Assembly (NCBI RefSeq): GCF_009674725.1
Contig: NZ_WKKH01000018.1
Span: 26,871-90,870, forward strand
Reading direction: 5' to 3'
Length of the DNA stretch: 64,000 nucleotides
Source of the DNA: Pedobacter petrophilus
GTDB taxonomy: Bacteria; Bacteroidota; Bacteroidia; Sphingobacteriales; Sphingobacteriaceae
The notes below the pieces were generated by a model. That model made no database searches. It saw nothing but the letters and a program-made list of their open reading frames with translations, and was not told the DNA's origin. Position numbers and translations under genes: made by a program. Below are positions 1 to 7,821 of this stretch, piece by piece. Positions within the stretch are counted from its first letter, which is position 1. Each line of letters opens with the position of its first letter.

Positions 1-668
1 CGATTTTGACATTTAACTCTTCCCTGTTGTATATGTATTGGCTGAGGTTTGGTCAAATGCGCCACCCTCGCTATAATAACATTCCTGTCTTTATAATTAC
101 GCCCTACCACATCACGCAAGTGTTCTACTAAACATGTCATTTCAAAAGGTGGCAAAAATTCACCGTCAGGTAAGGTCGCCAATCCATCGCGGTTTCCGGC
201 TATGCCGATAAATTTTTCGACATGGCTGTACCAGGGTGCTATATCTGCATAGCGCATAGGCCAGTCAACTGCGAAACCGTCACGTAGCGGACCGGTAAAA
301 TCGAAGTCGCTCCATCTTTGCGTATGCCTGGCCCATAAAAGCGACCGGCCGCCTACCTGATTGCCCCTTATCCAGTCGTAAGGTTTTTCTTGTATGTATT
401 CTTGTACAGCATCCTTTTTCAAAAAATGCACAGTGCTTTCATCAAACACATAATTTCTACTAGGTATTTTATATTCCTTACTTATACTATAAGGCACTGT
501 ACCTCGGTGGGCAAATTCCCAAGGAAACATATTTGTTGTAGGATAATCTTTAATGTGCTTAACATTGCGGCCACTTTCAATCATCAGCGTTTTTAAGCCC
601 TTTTCTGTAAGCTCTTTGGCGGCCCAACCGTCAGACATACCTGAACCAATCACTATCGCATCATACAT
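1..668 (-). CDS. GMC-family oxidoreductase, N-terminal part (runs off window)
   Basis: The reverse strand reads ATG at 668 and stays open to the window edge (about 222 residues). The N-terminus has a dinucleotide-binding strand-turn-helix (YDAIVIGSGMSDGWAAKEL) followed by an acidic residue at the end of the second strand (MIESGRN). This is the FAD fold of GMC oxidoreductases, and a segment GNQVGGRSLLWARHTQRWS follows, as is usual in that family. It starts 14 bp after a gluconate-2-dehydrogenase subunit-3-like gene, the normal partner of such flavoproteins, and lies downstream of a heparinase-like lyase. A role in periplasmic sugar or oligosaccharide oxidation is inferred. The third glycine of the canonical GxGxxG is shifted (GSGMSDG). 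Substrate unknown. No signal peptide is visible, so export with its Tat partner is assumed. Confidence 0.85.
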   Translation of the reverse strand, partial: MYDAIVIGSGMSDGWAAKELTEKGLKTLMIESGRNVKHIKDYPTTNMFPWEFAHRGTVPYSISKEYKIPSRNYVFDESTVHFLKKDAVQEYIQEKPYDWIRGNQVGGRSLLWARHTQRWSDFDFTGPLRDGFAVDWPMRYADIAPWYSHVEKFIGIAGNRDGLATLPDGEFLPPFEMTCLVEHLRDVVGRNYKDRNVIIARVAHLTKPQPIHIQQGRVKCQN

Positions 669-682
669 TTTTACATATCTAT

Positions 683-1213
683 TTAAGAAACCGAAAATAT
701 TTTTACACAAACATGAAAACGACTCGGAACCAACTCATACGGGATAATCTTAGTCATAAAATACTCCGAGGTATTATAGCCTTTTATAACCCACTTTCGT
801 GTTTCTGCTAAAAAATATTTTAAATCTTCGATGGATTTTCCCTTCTCTATGCTCCTTAATATTGTTAATTTATCGGAATGAGTTAATTTATTAAAAGAGT
901 TGCCCGCCTGTTCTCTTGAATAGTTGTTCAGTTGCCTTAAGCCTTTAACATATATTTCTTGTTGTTTATCATCATAGCAATCATCCATCATTTTTAACAA
1001 AAAATGATATAGGTTTAGCTTTTTTGCCCCATAGGTACCCGTTTCGGGAATTATTGTTTCTACTACCCCAGAAAGTAAACTTTCTTCCTTGTCGCTAATC
1101 CTGATGAATTTTAGCTTAAGGGAAATGGCACCCCTATCATCCTGACAGGCAGGTATCAATAATATGGCACCACCAACAATGGCTATTTGCTTAATCCATA
1201 CCCTTCTATTCAT
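683..1213 (-). CDS. Gluconate 2-dehydrogenase subunit 3-like Tat lipoprotein
   Basis: 176 residues. The N-terminus MNRRVWIKQIAIVGG has a twin-arginine pair and ends in a lipobox-like IPAC, so it is probably exported by Tat and lipid-anchored. The body (TIIPETGTYGAKKLNLYHF, then an alpha-helical region with LTHSDKLTILRSIE) is typical of the small gamma subunit (subunit 3) of membrane-bound gluconate/GMC dehydrogenases, which escorts the flavoprotein. The start codon is 1 bp from the stop of the upstream heparinase gene and the stop is 14 bp before the GMC gene, so the three are very probably one transcript. Family assignment is from sequence pattern only. The electron acceptor is not encoded in the visible part. 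Confidence 0.8.
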   Translation of the reverse strand: MNRRVWIKQIAIVGGAILLIPACQDDRGAISLKLKFIRISDKEESLLSGVVETIIPETGTYGAKKLNLYHFLLKMMDDCYDDKQQEIYVKGLRQLNNYSREQAGNSFNKLTHSDKLTILRSIEKGKSIEDLKYFLAETRKWVIKGYNTSEYFMTKIIPYELVPSRFHVCVKIFSVS

Positions 1214-1214
1214 G

Positions 1215-3086
1215 TTACCAGTTTTTTAAAGGTTTAATAATAGTATCTGAGTGATCTCCTTCATCTTTATACACAACCGCAATGGTGGTTTTATTTACGT
1301 CTTTTAAGTGGATAGTTAATCTTTTGATACCCTTATTTGGATCTTCACGTTGTGGTTGTATGGATTGCGACAACGGCCTGGCTTCTAGTATTTCAAAGCT
1401 CGCGTTCTCAGGGCTTTCAATCTGGACTTTAAGTTTTTCATTATCCAAAGTCAATATCGCTATTCTTTTATTTGCAGAAAGTTGAATAGTTGCTGCTGTT
1501 TGCATAAACCAATACAAATCCTTCACTGGCGTTGCGGCAAGCACCTCATCCTGAACTAGCACCTGTTTTTTATCCTGCAAGGCTATACCGCGTATGGCCG
1601 ATTCAACTTTAGGGGAATACGCATTCGTCATATCTTTTACCCCGAAAGTTGATGATTTGCTGGATAAAAAGCGGTCAATTTTAGTCGAGGCTTTAGTATT
1701 TTGATCGGGCTGTTTACCTGGGTTCATCACCAGGGTATTATGACCTTCCGCCTTCATCCGGTAATAAGTCCATCGCTGGCCAGTAGCTATATCAAAGTAA
1801 CCGGGCAAATCGTAAGTATCATGTTGCAGATCCATCGCCCAACGTTTGCCATTCCGCTCTAAAACAAAATTGCCAATGTCCAGGTGCCCGTGACTTGCTG
1901 TATTAGAACCGCCCTTAAAACCGACAAACCAAGCCTTAGGGTCACTCCACGACGAACGCATTGTTGCTACTTCGGCTCCTCGAAAGTAATTATCTAGCGG
2001 CAGTTCCTTACCACCAACATAACTCGCATCATACCATAGTAACTCGCGGACATTATATTCTGGATGTTGTTTTTGATAGCTTGCAAGTAATGGCTGATTA
2101 TATTTTTTAGCAAACCAGAAGAGTTCGGGCGATTGAATCAAGTCCGTCCAGCAATCGGCATAATCAAATGGCTTACCGCTGTTACTGCCCATAGCTAAAA
2201 AGTAATCGGCAGTTTTTGAAAATCCCTCTATCTTGCTCAAACCAAAGTCTGTACCTAAAGCCGTTTCTAATGACGCTATCAAGGCCACGTTATACTGTGT
2301 TCCGAACTTCCAATAACCTGGCCCTTCGTCGGTTGCCCCGTCAGGTGCTAACTTTAACATGGTATGGGGTATATGCTGTATTACCTGCCCAATTAGGTAA
2401 TTGCAAAGCTTGGGCTCTTCATCGGCAATAGCTAAAGCTGCCAAACCTACGCCGCCGCTGCAAACCTGGTTCCAGTTACTGGTTGCTTTTGGCCAGTTAA
2501 CCAAGTGCTTATTCTCCAAGCCGCTGTAACCCATGTAAGCCCTTAATAAGCCTTTATCAATTATGGCCTGTTTGATGATTTTACGTTGTTCGGGCGTCCA
2601 AACTTCATACAGCCAGTCATACCCTATGGCAAATCCGTGAAGCATTTCCGATGTATCCAAAAAATGCCATGGGTTCCAGTCGGGGAAACGAGATGCAGAA
2701 TAAAGATCGCCCCAGACCTTTGCAGCATATTTTTTATTTCCGGTTAATCGGTAAGCCATAGCAAGAACGTATACCCGCCTATAAACAGTACGGCTCACCT
2801 CCAACAACTGTCCGCCCAACTGGTTAGCCAGAACATACTTAACAGTATCCGCAGAAAGCAAAGAGTCTGCTTGGTGTATCAATACCTTGCTAACCTTTCT
2901 AAGAAATTCATCTTTTGTAATATTTACTTTTAAATTTTCAAAGTCTTTAATCGATTTTAACATTAACCTAGGATGGCCGGTATTTAAAGTAGATAAAATA
3001 CTATCCGGAAGTTTAACCTGTCCAAAGCATAAACCCGCATAGAAAATAAAGAAAAGTGAAACAAAAAATTTCATCCTATAAATCAT
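1215..3086 (-). CDS. Heparinase II/III-like polysaccharide lyase (secreted)
   Basis: The reading frame is open from 3164, but the signal peptide (MKFFVSLFFIFYAGLCFGQ) begins at 3074, with an in-frame ATG at 3086 preceded by GGGAG. I take 3086, and 3074 is equally possible. The N-terminal half is an (alpha/alpha) toroid-like region with GHPRLMLKSIKDFENLK, HFLDTSEMLHGFAIGYDWLYE and NWPKATSNWNQVCSGG. The C-terminal half carries the Heparinase II/III hallmark HGHLDIGNFVLERNGKRWA, followed by DLPGYF, RWTYYR and GHNTLVMNP, in a beta-sandwich. Such proteins cleave uronic-acid polysaccharides by beta-elimination. Length is normal for an exolytic or oligosaccharide lyase. First gene of a unit with an oxidoreductase pair downstream. 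The PL family number cannot be settled by eye. Confidence 0.88.
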   Translation of the reverse strand: MIYRMKFFVSLFFIFYAGLCFGQVKLPDSILSTLNTGHPRLMLKSIKDFENLKVNITKDEFLRKVSKVLIHQADSLLSADTVKYVLANQLGGQLLEVSRTVYRRVYVLAMAYRLTGNKKYAAKVWGDLYSASRFPDWNPWHFLDTSEMLHGFAIGYDWLYEVWTPEQRKIIKQAIIDKGLLRAYMGYSGLENKHLVNWPKATSNWNQVCSGGVGLAALAIADEEPKLCNYLIGQVIQHIPHTMLKLAPDGATDEGPGYWKFGTQYNVALIASLETALGTDFGLSKIEGFSKTADYFLAMGSNSGKPFDYADCWTDLIQSPELFWFAKKYNQPLLASYQKQHPEYNVRELLWYDASYVGGKELPLDNYFRGAEVATMRSSWSDPKAWFVGFKGGSNTASHGHLDIGNFVLERNGKRWAMDLQHDTYDLPGYFDIATGQRWTYYRMKAEGHNTLVMNPGKQPDQNTKASTKIDRFLSSKSSTFGVKDMTNAYSPKVESAIRGIALQDKKQVLVQDEVLAATPVKDLYWFMQTAATIQLSANKRIAILTLDNEKLKVQIESPENASFEILEARPLSQSIQPQREDPNKGIKRLTIHLKDVNKTTIAVVYKDEGDHSDTIIKPLKNW

Positions 3087-3349
3087 ATTAAATATCTCCC
3101 TAATAATAAGGTGATAGGTTTTTAGTGCTGATTTTATTAAATCCGTGAAGTTCCTTCTTTTCATGAGGTGATAAATATTATTTATTGGTATGATTTGGTT
3201 CCAGGGGTGTAAATATATTACCTGATAAACTATAAAAATAAACCATCTTAAGGTGAAATGTTATTCTTATTTTATTTAATTTAGAAACTATATTAATCAA
3301 ATGCTAAATAAAATTAGCACTTAGAATTAAAATACATTGTAATTATGCT

Positions 3350-4201
3350 ATGAAGCCGATTGTTCAAAAATTACCCTTAACAGAAAATAGTTCGTTTGTG
3401 AGCAGATCTTACCGCACGCCTGATTTTGAAGTACCGTGGCACCATCATGTAGAATACGAGTTGATATTATTTACGGAAGGCTCTGGGATGAGTTTTATCG
3501 GTAATTATATTGGAGGGTTTGAAACAGGTGATATATTTTTCTTGGGAAAAAATCTTCCACATACATTTCAAAAGCGGGAGAAAGATTTAATAACAAGTGC
3601 CATCGTGATCCAATTTCGAGAGGACTGTTGGGGGGAAGACTTCTTTTTAGCCGACGAATGCTCCCCTATCAGAGAATTATTTGCTATTTCAGCGAAGGGA
3701 TTAAAAGTTTCGAACTCAAGCAAGATTGCACTAACTGCCTTAATTAAAGAATTGGAGCATACAGTTGGCTTTCAACGTGTAATTGGTTTATGTAATTGTC
3801 TAAATATTATAGCTTCAGTAACTGATTACCTCCTACTGTCGACTGGTATGGTTAGACAATCTGACCCCAAAAGCAATGATAAGATTGATAAGATTTTTGA
3901 CTTTACTATCTGCTCGTTTAAAAGACCAATTGAACTGCAGGAAGTAGCAAGCATTGGCAATATGAGCGTTCCTGCATTTTGCAGTTATTTTAAAAAATGC
4001 ACAAAAAAAACTTACATCAGCTTTTTAAATGAAGTACGAATCGGTTACGCCTGTAGAAGTTTGGCAAATGTAGATAAAAGCATTAATCAGGTTTGTTTCG
4101 AAAGTGGCTTTCAAACACTACAGAATTTTAATAAACAGTTTTATAAACTAAAACAAGTTACGCCATCTGCCTATCGGAAAAAAATAATTAGAAATTTGTA
4201 G
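3350..4201 (+). CDS. AraC-family transcriptional regulator with cupin sensor
   Basis: 283 residues. The N-terminal cupin (HHHVEYELILFTEGSGMSF and GDIFFLGKNLPHTFQ, about residues 25-90) is an AraC-type ligand-binding domain. The C-terminal 100 residues carry two helix-turn-helix units, the second being INQVCFESGFQTLQNFNKQF followed by PSAYRKK, the classic AraC signature. It is divergent from the heparinase-GMC unit and faces the GH10 gene, so it probably controls one or both in response to a sugar. The ATG at 3350 is the first in frame. No signal peptide. The effector is unknown. Confidence 0.9.
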   Translation: MKPIVQKLPLTENSSFVSRSYRTPDFEVPWHHHVEYELILFTEGSGMSFIGNYIGGFETGDIFFLGKNLPHTFQKREKDLITSAIVIQFREDCWGEDFFLADECSPIRELFAISAKGLKVSNSSKIALTALIKELEHTVGFQRVIGLCNCLNIIASVTDYLLLSTGMVRQSDPKSNDKIDKIFDFTICSFKRPIELQEVASIGNMSVPAFCSYFKKCTKKTYISFLNEVRIGYACRSLANVDKSINQVCFESGFQTLQNFNKQFYKLKQVTPSAYRKKIIRNL

Positions 4202-4300
4202 CAGCATTCCCCTTGAAACAACTATCTCTTGTGTAATTTAGTGCTTGTTACTTTTCCGACAACCCAGAGGTTATGATTTGCAGCAACCTTTTAATAACTT

Positions 4301-6115
4301 TTAGTTATCCAATATGACAGTAACAACTTCACCTTTAGCTGTTAATTTAGTCTGTTTTTTGATTACTTTATTACCTTTCTTTATCAAAATCTCGTATGCT
4401 CCATTAAATCCACGAACTTGTAGTTTACCGTCCTTATCGGTAATCCCTTTTTCATGGGTTGACCAAACATTGCTCACAAGGTTTGTGAAAACCTGACCCT
4501 GGGGCTTAATGTTCCAATTTTTATCCCAAAGTGCAGAGGCTGAAATCCAATGCTGTTTTTCCCAAAATCCCCATTGTACAAAACCAATTGTATTGGGATT
4601 ACTGAATACTGCCGTCATAAAATCTCTCATATAACGTGCCTTAAAATCATTATCATCACTTGTAATGTCGAATTCAGAAATCTGAATCGGTAATCCTAAC
4701 TCTGAAAAATGAGCTAGCTTAGCTATAACATATTCGATTGCGGGAGGAGTGCTACCAATGTGTCCTTGCTCTCCAATGGCGTCTATAGCTCCATGCGCTT
4801 GCAAAAACTTAGCATTTTCAAAAAATGTTTCACTGGGAGAACCTTTTCCATCTTGTCGAAACATGGTATAATCGTTTAGAAATAATTTTACGCCAGGCGC
4901 TCCAACTCTCGCTGCTTTGAACCAGTTAAGCATGGCATTATTACCTAATAAATCAACCAATTCATGGTGATTATATGTTTCGTTAACTACATCCCATTCT
5001 GTAAACTGCCCCTTCATTACTGTTGTTTGATCCTTTATTGTTGCCAATATAGATTTTTGAAGTGCACTGGTATCATTTTTTAAGGGTAACAAATGAGGTG
5101 AATGTTGCCAAGATGGCCAAACCATAACATGACCTCTTATTTTAATATCTTGCTGTTTTAACCATTTTGTTGCTGATAGCGTTTTGTTGTGGTCATATTT
5201 TTGCCAATACTTGGCTTTCATTTCATTTTCTAAAACTACTTCATTAAAGTACTTAACTAAGGTGTCGCGGTATATTTTTGCGTCTGCACTAACTGTATCT
5301 AATAAGATAGATGAATTTGAAGCAGTTCCCCAAGCAAAACTGTGCTTTTTTAAGTGTACCTCCACACTTGCACCTTGTACAGGTTTGCCGTTTTTGTTTA
5401 ACACGAGAACTTGCAAATTGCCTTTTCGATATTTTTCTATGCGCTCTGCAGCTGCCTTTCGCCATGGGGCATCAGGACTATCTCCATCATAATGCACCAC
5501 GCTGCGAGGTAAGTCGCTATATTTGGTAGTTTTTTCATAGTTGATAAGCGTTAAATCGCCAAATTCAAAAATCTGGGCTGCAGCTCCACATTTTAAAACA
5601 AATGATAGTTCACCAGAAGCTATGTTTCTAGAAGCAATAAATGGTATTTGAAAACTTATCCACTTAGCACCTATTGATATGCCTCGCTCTAGGATAGGCG
5701 GCCATTCATATTTGCCATTAACAGTACGGTCTAATGAGATTTCTATAACTGCCTCTCCAGATTCTCTTTTACTTTGAATACATTTTGCCTTAAATGATAG
5801 CCACATAACATCGCCAACATTAACCTTATTATTTACTGGTGCTCTTAATATGTATTCTTTAGTACCAACAGGTATATTGTAGGTATTTACCTTAAGGGCA
5901 GATGTGAATAATTGATCTTTTACAGTTACAGTTTCTATACCCGAAAATTCTTTAGTATTTGTTAGCGAGTTTATGCCACGGAGTAATGTGTCCCCTATTT
6001 TTACTTGCCCAAAAACCAGATTTGAACTAAAGAGAAAAAAAGCGGTTATTAGCTTTAAAAGATGGTTGTATTTCATTTTCTGCATGGAATGTAAGCGCGT
6101 AATTTTCCTTTTCAT
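4301..6115 (-). CDS. Glycoside hydrolase family 10 endo-xylanase-like, secreted
   Basis: The catalytic GH10 barrel occupies the C-terminal half. HVMVWPSW is followed by EWDVVNETYNHH with the acid/base Glu (codons near 5000), and by PIQISEFDITSDD with the nucleophile Glu (near 4680). FVQWGFWEKQHW supplies the conserved Trp wall. The N-terminal 200 residues look like a carbohydrate-binding beta-sandwich, and a short beta-rich tail follows the barrel. The frame is open to 6232, but the first 20 codons there are the dispersed repeat at 6193-6270, so the true start is downstream: 6115 (leader TATAACC just before it), 6085 or 6076. The signal peptide is LITAFFLFSSNLVFGQ. GH10 enzymes usually cut beta-1,4-xylan. 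It sits next to SusCD without a hemicellulose operon, so other beta-1,4 substrates are possible. Confidence 0.9.
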   Translation of the reverse strand: MKRKITRLHSMQKMKYNHLLKLITAFFLFSSNLVFGQVKIGDTLLRGINSLTNTKEFSGIETVTVKDQLFTSALKVNTYNIPVGTKEYILRAPVNNKVNVGDVMWLSFKAKCIQSKRESGEAVIEISLDRTVNGKYEWPPILERGISIGAKWISFQIPFIASRNIASGELSFVLKCGAAAQIFEFGDLTLINYEKTTKYSDLPRSVVHYDGDSPDAPWRKAAAERIEKYRKGNLQVLVLNKNGKPVQGASVEVHLKKHSFAWGTASNSSILLDTVSADAKIYRDTLVKYFNEVVLENEMKAKYWQKYDHNKTLSATKWLKQQDIKIRGHVMVWPSWQHSPHLLPLKNDTSALQKSILATIKDQTTVMKGQFTEWDVVNETYNHHELVDLLGNNAMLNWFKAARVGAPGVKLFLNDYTMFRQDGKGSPSETFFENAKFLQAHGAIDAIGEQGHIGSTPPAIEYVIAKLAHFSELGLPIQISEFDITSDDNDFKARYMRDFMTAVFSNPNTIGFVQWGFWEKQHWISASALWDKNWNIKPQGQVFTNLVSNVWSTHEKGITDKDGKLQVRGFNGAYEILIKKGNKVIKKQTKLTAKGEVVTVILDN

Positions 6116-6154
6116 GGTTATATACCTGACAATTTTTAGTATTAACCAAATAGT

Positions 6155-6186
6155 CACATAGACCCACATAGTTCGGTGTCTATGTG
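6155..6186. repeat. Inverted repeat upstream of GH10 gene
   Basis: CACATAGAC (6155-6163) and GTCTATGTG (6178-6186) are perfect 9-bp arms around a 14-bp loop. The hairpin lies 40 bp before the preferred start of the GH10 gene and directly abuts the dispersed repeat copy at 6193. It could be an operator or part of a larger REP-like element. Function is not shown by the sequence. Confidence 0.55.
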
Positions 6187-6192
6187 CCCTCA

Positions 6193-6270
6193 TGTTAGCT
6201 TGATGCAAATTGCATCCTGTCTCAATACTCATATCTCAATACTCACATCTATGTAGTTTAATTTATGTCG
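6193..6270 (+). repeat. Dispersed 78-bp intergenic repeat, copy 1
   Basis: Contains the perfect interrupted palindrome GATGCAAATTGCATC (6202-6216), then CTGTCTCAATACTCATATC and a second, slightly diverged CTCAATACTCACATC, ending in GTTTAATTTATGTCG. Copy 3 (52081-52158) matches over all 78 bp with about seven substitutions. Copy 2 (23828-23881) is shorter. It lies between the SusCD terminator and the GH10 gene. Confidence 0.8.
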
Positions 6271-6291
6271 TAACAAGTCAGTATATTTAAT

Positions 6292-6317
6292 AAAAGCCGG
6301 CGAAATCACCGGCTTTT
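6292..6317 (-). terminator. Hairpin terminator of the susCD unit
   Basis: AAAAGCCGG (6292-6300), 8-nt loop, CCGGCTTTT (6309-6317): a perfect 9-bp GC-capped stem whose 3' arm on the minus strand ends in a T-run. It starts 7 nt after the susD stop codon, so it closes the susC-susD transcript. Confidence 0.85.
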
Positions 6318-6323
6318 ATTTTG

Positions 6324-7796
6324 TTATTGATACCCGTTATTTTGAGGTAACAAATTAGTATTAAGGTTAATCTGCGGTTGAGGTACAGGGTAATAGCGAT
6401 GAAAATCTTTAATATTAGTAAATCCTGCGGCGGTTAATACAGTCACTAACTTGCCCATACGTATTAAATCATCTCTGCGTTTCCCTTCAAAACAAAACTC
6501 CCAATGGCGTTCGTCTAAAACGGCATTTTCAAATGCATTTTGATCTAAGCCAGAAAGAAGCCCAAGGTTTACGCGAAATCTTACTTTGTTTATGCCAATG
6601 TATTTATTGGGGTCTGCTGGATTAATACGGTTTAAGGCTTCTGAATGCATTAACAAAACATCGGCATAGCGGATGATAAGAAAGTTGCAACGATCGTTAA
6701 AGGTCGTTAAAGCCAATGCATCATCCCTGTATTTAGCACAAAAAGGATTAGTTGTTGGAGTGGTTAAATAATTGTAGGGAGTACCAGTTATACCTACACC
6801 CTGATCGTAAAAATTGAATTTCTTCCTAATAACATCTGTACTTGGAAAAGAATCGTAAAATTTACGTTCTGCAGGGAAAGAGCCAAATGAGTTAGGATAA
6901 ACAAGACCATCAACCAGAAATCCGGTCATGCCACCTGCACGATTCGGTGCTTGATCAAATTGGATAGAGAAAATATGCTCTATCCCATTTTCTTTAGTTA
7001 CATTAAATACATCTGAATAGTTAGGAAATAAATTATACTCCTTAGAATTAATAACTTTTTCGCAAGCTGCAGCTGCATTTTGAAAATCATCTGCTTCTTT
7101 AAAAGGCATGTAAGCACGTGTAAGATATACTTTTGCGAGTAAAGAAGTAGCCGCACCAGAACTTGCTGTACCCTTGTAACCTGACGAGATTTGAGCTTCC
7201 TTTTTTAAATTTAGCTCTGCGTACTTAAAGTCTTCAATTATCTGTTTATAAACTAAGCTTTGTTCCGTTCTGCTAGGCTTTTGTGCTTTCAGATCTTCCA
7301 GTTCGGTAAATGATTCTAAAACAAGAGGTACATTTCCAAACATTTTTACGAGTTCAAAATAGCAGTGCGCCCGTATAAACCGTGCTTCGGCAAGGTAAGG
7401 GTTAATAACAGCATCAGACAACCCTGATAAAGGAGCTTGTTTAATAATCACGTTAGCACGAGAAATAATAATATAATTACGCACCCAAAATTGATCAATT
7501 TCACTATTCACAGGAGTGATTAAATGATTCTGCATTTCATATCTAGGCCCACTTGTTGCTATTGTTGTCAATTCGTCGCTAAATATATCAGTAAGTATCA
7601 AATTACTTCTTCCATAGCCTTCATTGGCCTCAAACATAATATAAAGCCCATTTGCCAATACTCGTAAATCTTCTTCAGATTTAGGAAATGTGGCTAAGTC
7701 TAGGCTGGAGAATTGTTTTTCGTCCAAAAATTTCTTGCATCCGGTTTGTATCGATACAAAAAATATTAATATTAAAATTTTAAATATATTTTTCAT
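6324..7796 (-). CDS. SusD/RagB-like outer-membrane glycan-binding lipoprotein
   Basis: 490 residues with a lipobox ending at Cys20 (SIQTGC) after a hydrophobic stretch. The body is TPR-like helical, with EARFIRAHCYFELVKMFGNVPLV, AKVYLTRAYM and the C-terminal block FIIRYADVLLMHSEALNRIN...VRFRVNLG...ERHWEFCFEGKRRDDLIRMG...FHRYYPVPQPQINLN, which is the standard SusD/RagB signature. It sits on the cell surface as the lid of the SusC transporter and captures oligosaccharides. The gene follows susC by 25 bp and is closed by the hairpin at 6292-6317. Ligand specificity is not readable. Confidence 0.95.
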   Translation of the reverse strand: MKNIFKILILIFFVSIQTGCKKFLDEKQFSSLDLATFPKSEEDLRVLANGLYIMFEANEGYGRSNLILTDIFSDELTTIATSGPRYEMQNHLITPVNSEIDQFWVRNYIIISRANVIIKQAPLSGLSDAVINPYLAEARFIRAHCYFELVKMFGNVPLVLESFTELEDLKAQKPSRTEQSLVYKQIIEDFKYAELNLKKEAQISSGYKGTASSGAATSLLAKVYLTRAYMPFKEADDFQNAAAACEKVINSKEYNLFPNYSDVFNVTKENGIEHIFSIQFDQAPNRAGGMTGFLVDGLVYPNSFGSFPAERKFYDSFPSTDVIRKKFNFYDQGVGITGTPYNYLTTPTTNPFCAKYRDDALALTTFNDRCNFLIIRYADVLLMHSEALNRINPADPNKYIGINKVRFRVNLGLLSGLDQNAFENAVLDERHWEFCFEGKRRDDLIRMGKLVTVLTAAGFTNIKDFHRYYPVPQPQINLNTNLLPQNNGYQ

Positions 7797-7821
7797 TTCA
7801 TTTTCTTTTTAAGCGTTTATA

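Noticed and set aside
6116..6232. N-terminal extension of the GH10 reading frame
   Set aside because: The extra codons include the dispersed repeat and its flank, and precede a clear signal peptide, so they are not coding.
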